Shown: positions 12,962 to 15,598 of the stretch, piece after piece
Layout: each line of letters starts with the position of its first letter
Position numbering within the stretch: position 1 is the first letter of the stretch
From: an uncultured Odoribacter sp.
Lineage (GTDB): Bacteria > Bacteroidota > Bacteroidia > Bacteroidales > Marinifilaceae
Reading direction: 5' to 3'
Assembly (NCBI GenBank): GCA_947039985.1
Contig: CAMRAP010000018.1
Span: 1-15,598 of the forward strand
Length of the DNA: 15,598 bases
The notes under the pieces: model-generated
Seen by the model: the letters and a program-made list of their open reading frames with translations, nothing else
Database searches by the model: none
What the model was told of the DNA's origin: nothing
Translations under genes and position numbers: made by a program

Positions 12962-15598
12962 AATTCGAATGAAAGTTTTAATTTCATCAATTTCAATATC
13001 TTTTGACAGCTCATCATATGCATCAGATAGTTCGAGACTTTCTGCTAAGACTTGACTTGTAATATACGTAGAAAAGAGTTCAATAGCATCATTAATCTCT
13101 TCGTGGTGACCAATAAACAGTTTGATTTTGTCTGTTACATCAAAACCACTGTCTTTACGTAAGTTTTGGATACGGTTAATTAGTTCACGTGCAATACCCT
13201 CTGCTTTCAGTTCTTTTGTAATATTAATATCTAAGGCAACGGTTAACTTACCTTCATTAGCAACTAGCCATCCTGGAATATCTTCTGATATAATTTCAAC
13301 ATCTTCAAGTCCAAGCTTAAGAACTTCCTCGCCAATAGTTAATTCGTAGCAAGCATTCTTTTCAAAGTCAAAAATATCATTTTGTTCCATTTGGGCAACT
13401 AAGGCAGATATCTGCTTCATGTATTTGCCATATTTTGGTCCTAATGTTTTGAAATTTGGTTTGATGCGTTTAATTAAAACACCTGTTGTGTCTGTGATGT
13501 ATTCAATATCCTTTACGTTAACCTCTGAAAGAATGATACTCTTCACGGCATCCAATTGACTAATCATACTATTGTCTAAAATAGGAATAATTAATTTACT
13601 TAATGGTTGACGTACACGGAGTTGTACTTTACGGCGCAAGCCTAAAACCATAGAAGATACTTGCTGTGCTAGCTTCATTCTCTCTTCTAAGTCTGAATCA
13701 ATTAAGCCTTCGTTTACTTTAGGGAAATCTACTAGATGTATACTTCCACTTGCGCGACCAGTTACACTATTAAAATCGTCAAACAATTTTTCCATGTAAA
13801 ATGGAGCAATTGGAGAAGCTAAAATCGCCACAGTTTCAAGGCAGGTGTAAAGTGTTTGATAAGCAGAAATCTTATCTTGTGAATATTCGCCACCCCAATA
13901 TCTCTTGCGGCATAGGCGGACATACCAATTAGATACATTTTCAATCACAAAATTTTGAATGGCACGGCCAGCACGAGTAGGTTCATATTTTTCATAAGCT
14001 TCTGTAACTTCTTTTACCAAGCTATTGAGTAAAGATAATATCCAGCGATCTATTTCTGGGCGTTCTTCAACAGGTATTTCAGCTTCAGTATAGCTAAAGC
14101 TATCAACATTAGCATATAAAGCAAAGAAACCGTAAGTATTATATAATGTTCCAAAGAATTTACGTTTCACTTCGTCTACTCCTCCAATATCAAATTTTAA
14201 GTTATCCCAAGGTTGAGAATTGGTAATCATGTACCAGCGTAGAGGATCAGAGCCATGTTTGTCAATGCTTGAAAATGGATCGATGGCATTCCCTAAACGT
14301 TTAGACATTTTGTTGCCTTTTGAATCCAGCACCAATCCGTTAGAGATAATATTTTTAAATGCAACAGAGTCAAACACCATCGTTGAAATGGCATGTAATG
14401 TAAAAAACCATCCACGAGTTTGATCTACACACTCTGCTATAAAATCAGCCGGATAGCGTAGATGTTTATCGATATCATCTTTATGTTCAAAAGGATAGTG
14501 TAGTTGTGCATATGGCATCGCACCTGAGTCAAACCATACGTCAATTAGATCCTTTTCGCGGATCATTTTTTGACCACTGGCAGAGACTAAAAATATATCA
14601 TCCACATATGGACGATGTAGGTCAATTTTATCGTAATTTTCTGCCGTATTTTCTCCGGTGATAAATCCTTGATATGGATTTTCTGTCATAAATCCGGCTT
14701 GAATAGATTTTTCAATCTCCTCCATTAGTTCTCCAACAGAGCCAATGCATTTTTGTTCGCTGCCATCTTCGCTCAGCCATATTGGTAGTGGAGTTCCCCA
14801 ATAGCGAGAACGGGATAAATTCCAATCCACTAAATTCTCTAGCCACTTGCCAAAACGTCCTTCGCCAGTACTTGCTGGCTTCCGGTTGATCGTCTTATTC
14901 AACTCTATCATGCGGTCGCGTACAGCAGTAGTTTTGATAAACCAAGAATCCAGCGGATAGTAAAGCACAGGTTTATCTGTTCGCCAACAATGTGGATAAC
15001 TATGTTCGTGTTTCTCTACTTTAAATGCTTTATTCTCTCGCTTCAATAAAATAGAAAGATCTATATCTAAAGTAGCATCTTTATCTGTTAAATCAGAGTC
15101 GTAAGCATTTTTTACAAAACGCCCTGCATACTCATTATATAGGTTTACGTTGACATTATTTTGAACGAATTCTGCATCCATATCGTCTAAAACAAAAAAT
15201 CGACCACGTTTATCAACCATAGGTTGTTTGTAGCCATCTTTATCAAGGAGCAATAAAGGAGCAATTCCAGAAATCTTGGCAACACGGTCGTCATCCGCAC
15301 CAAAAGTAGGAGCAATGTGTACGATACCTGTTCCATCTTCTGTCGTCACAAAGTCGCCAGTAATGACACGGAAAGCATCTCCCTCTGGTTGTATCCAAGG
15401 CATCAATTGTTCGTAACAAATACCTTCCAGTTCAGCGCCTTTAAATTCTCCGACCTTTTGAAAAGGAATCAATTTATCCCCCTCTTGATAGTCGTCTAGA
15501 GCAAGTTCTGCAGCTTTAGCATTAAAATAAGCATTTGAACGATCTTTTGCTAAAATAACAGTAATGGGTTGATAAGTATATTGATTATAGGTCTTAAC
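12950..15598 (-). CDS. ileS: Isoleucyl-tRNA synthetase, N-terminus outside the window
   Basis: IleRS charges tRNA-Ile and edits misactivated valine. The frame is open from the stop at 12950 to the window edge (882 codons), so roughly the first 250 residues, including the HIGH motif, are missing. The visible part begins in or before the CP1 editing domain, marked by GTGIVHIAPTFGADDDRV, then WFDSGAMPYAQ, DFIAECVDQTRGWFFTLHA and the catalytic loop KMSKRLGN (KMSKR at 14297-14311). The anticodon-binding helical domain follows, with VSNWYVRLCRKRYWGG and LASPIAPFYMEKL. The C-terminal domain has no cysteine zinc cluster. IAECVDQTRGWFFTL and KMSKR, rather than a GSDQHRGWF-type motif and KMSKS, put it with the eukaryote-like type 2 IleRS enzymes. 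It is the first gene visible in the ileS-dksA-lspA cluster; its promoter is not in view. Confidence 0.97.
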   Translation of the reverse strand, partial: VKTYNQYTYQPITVILAKDRSNAYFNAKAAELALDDYQEGDKLIPFQKVGEFKGAELEGICYEQLMPWIQPEGDAFRVITGDFVTTEDGTGIVHIAPTFGADDDRVAKISGIAPLLLLDKDGYKQPMVDKRGRFFVLDDMDAEFVQNNVNVNLYNEYAGRFVKNAYDSDLTDKDATLDIDLSILLKRENKAFKVEKHEHSYPHCWRTDKPVLYYPLDSWFIKTTAVRDRMIELNKTINRKPASTGEGRFGKWLENLVDWNLSRSRYWGTPLPIWLSEDGSEQKCIGSVGELMEEIEKSIQAGFMTENPYQGFITGENTAENYDKIDLHRPYVDDIFLVSASGQKMIREKDLIDVWFDSGAMPYAQLHYPFEHKDDIDKHLRYPADFIAECVDQTRGWFFTLHAISTMVFDSVAFKNIISNGLVLDSKGNKMSKRLGNAIDPFSSIDKHGSDPLRWYMITNSQPWDNLKFDIGGVDEVKRKFFGTLYNTYGFFALYANVDSFSYTEAEIPVEERPEIDRWILSLLNSLVKEVTEAYEKYEPTRAGRAIQNFVIENVSNWYVRLCRKRYWGGEYSQDKISAYQTLYTCLETVAILASPIAPFYMEKLFDDFNSVTGRASGSIHLVDFPKVNEGLIDSDLEERMKLAQQVSSMVLGLRRKVQLRVRQPLSKLIIPILDNSMISQLDAVKSIILSEVNVKDIEYITDTTGVLIKRIKPNFKTLGPKYGKYMKQISALVAQMEQNDIFDFEKNACYELTIGEEVLKLGLEDVEIISEDIPGWLVANEGKLTVALDINITKELKAEGIARELINRIQNLRKDSGFDVTDKIKLFIGHHEEINDAIELFSTYITSQVLAESLELSDAYDELSKDIEIDEIKTFIRIEKM

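Noticed and set aside
15470..15472. TTG as the start of ileS
   Set aside because: The frame continues upstream to the window edge with IleRS-like sequence (PITVILAKDR), so this is an internal leucine codon.
1..15598. Defence island, prophage, biosynthetic cluster or other novel multi-gene system
   Set aside because: Every frame of appreciable size is accounted for by familiar core or common families; no transposase, integrase, toxin-antitoxin, Cas, nuclease or phage gene is visible.

Overview
This AT-rich window looks like ordinary chromosomal core sequence from a member of the Bacteroidota, most likely the order Bacteroidales. Four things point there. Several genes are preceded by the Bacteroidota housekeeping promoter (-7 box TAnnTTTG, sometimes with a TTG-type -33 element about 20 bases upstream). 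Start codons are preceded by A/T-rich leaders without Shine-Dalgarno sequences. The order ileS - dksA/traR-like - lspA is one I recall from Bacteroides relatives. The proteins show Bacteroidota-style variants: a TraR/DksA protein with a broken zinc finger, a long LspA, an anchored PpiD/SurA-like foldase of about 700 residues, and a TopA with C-terminal repeats and a lysine-rich tail. No mobile elements, RNA genes, CRISPR arrays or phage genes were seen.

Layout. Positions 1-3258 carry three minus-strand genes: the end-truncated yebC, dnaG (primase) and yccF (small membrane protein). Positions 3409-7008 carry three closely spaced plus-strand genes, probably one transcript: a GT4-like glycosyltransferase, a Gfo/Idh/MocA oxidoreductase and a DEAD-box RNA helicase with a DbpA-type RNA-binding tail. 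This transcript meets the next minus-strand block tail to tail at a strong symmetric hairpin terminator (7043-7082). Positions 7102-15598 are all minus strand, in transcription order: ileS (N-terminus outside the window), dksA/traR-like, lspA, topA and the PpiD-like foldase.

Functions. Most genes belong to information processing and envelope biogenesis: replication (DnaG, TopA), translation (IleRS, YebC, RNA helicase), transcription control (DksA-like), lipoprotein maturation (LspA) and periplasmic folding (PpiD-like). The glycosyltransferase and sugar-oxidoreductase pair is the only accessory-looking part, but it shows no sign of recent transfer. Recognisable promoters lie before yebC, dnaG, yccF, the glycosyltransferase, topA and the foldase. 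I see none before dksA or lspA, which fits co-transcription from ileS.

I found no convincing undescribed multi-gene system. The observations most worth a second look are regulatory: the dnaG promoter box sits so close to the ATG that the message may be leaderless, and a near-perfect 21-base palindrome overlaps the -33 element of the foldase promoter. Others are protein-level: a glycosyltransferase lacking the EX7E glutamates, a reductase gene with no ATG start, an LspA with two extra loops, a DksA-like protein with half its zinc ligands, and an IleRS with eukaryote-like (type 2) signature motifs.
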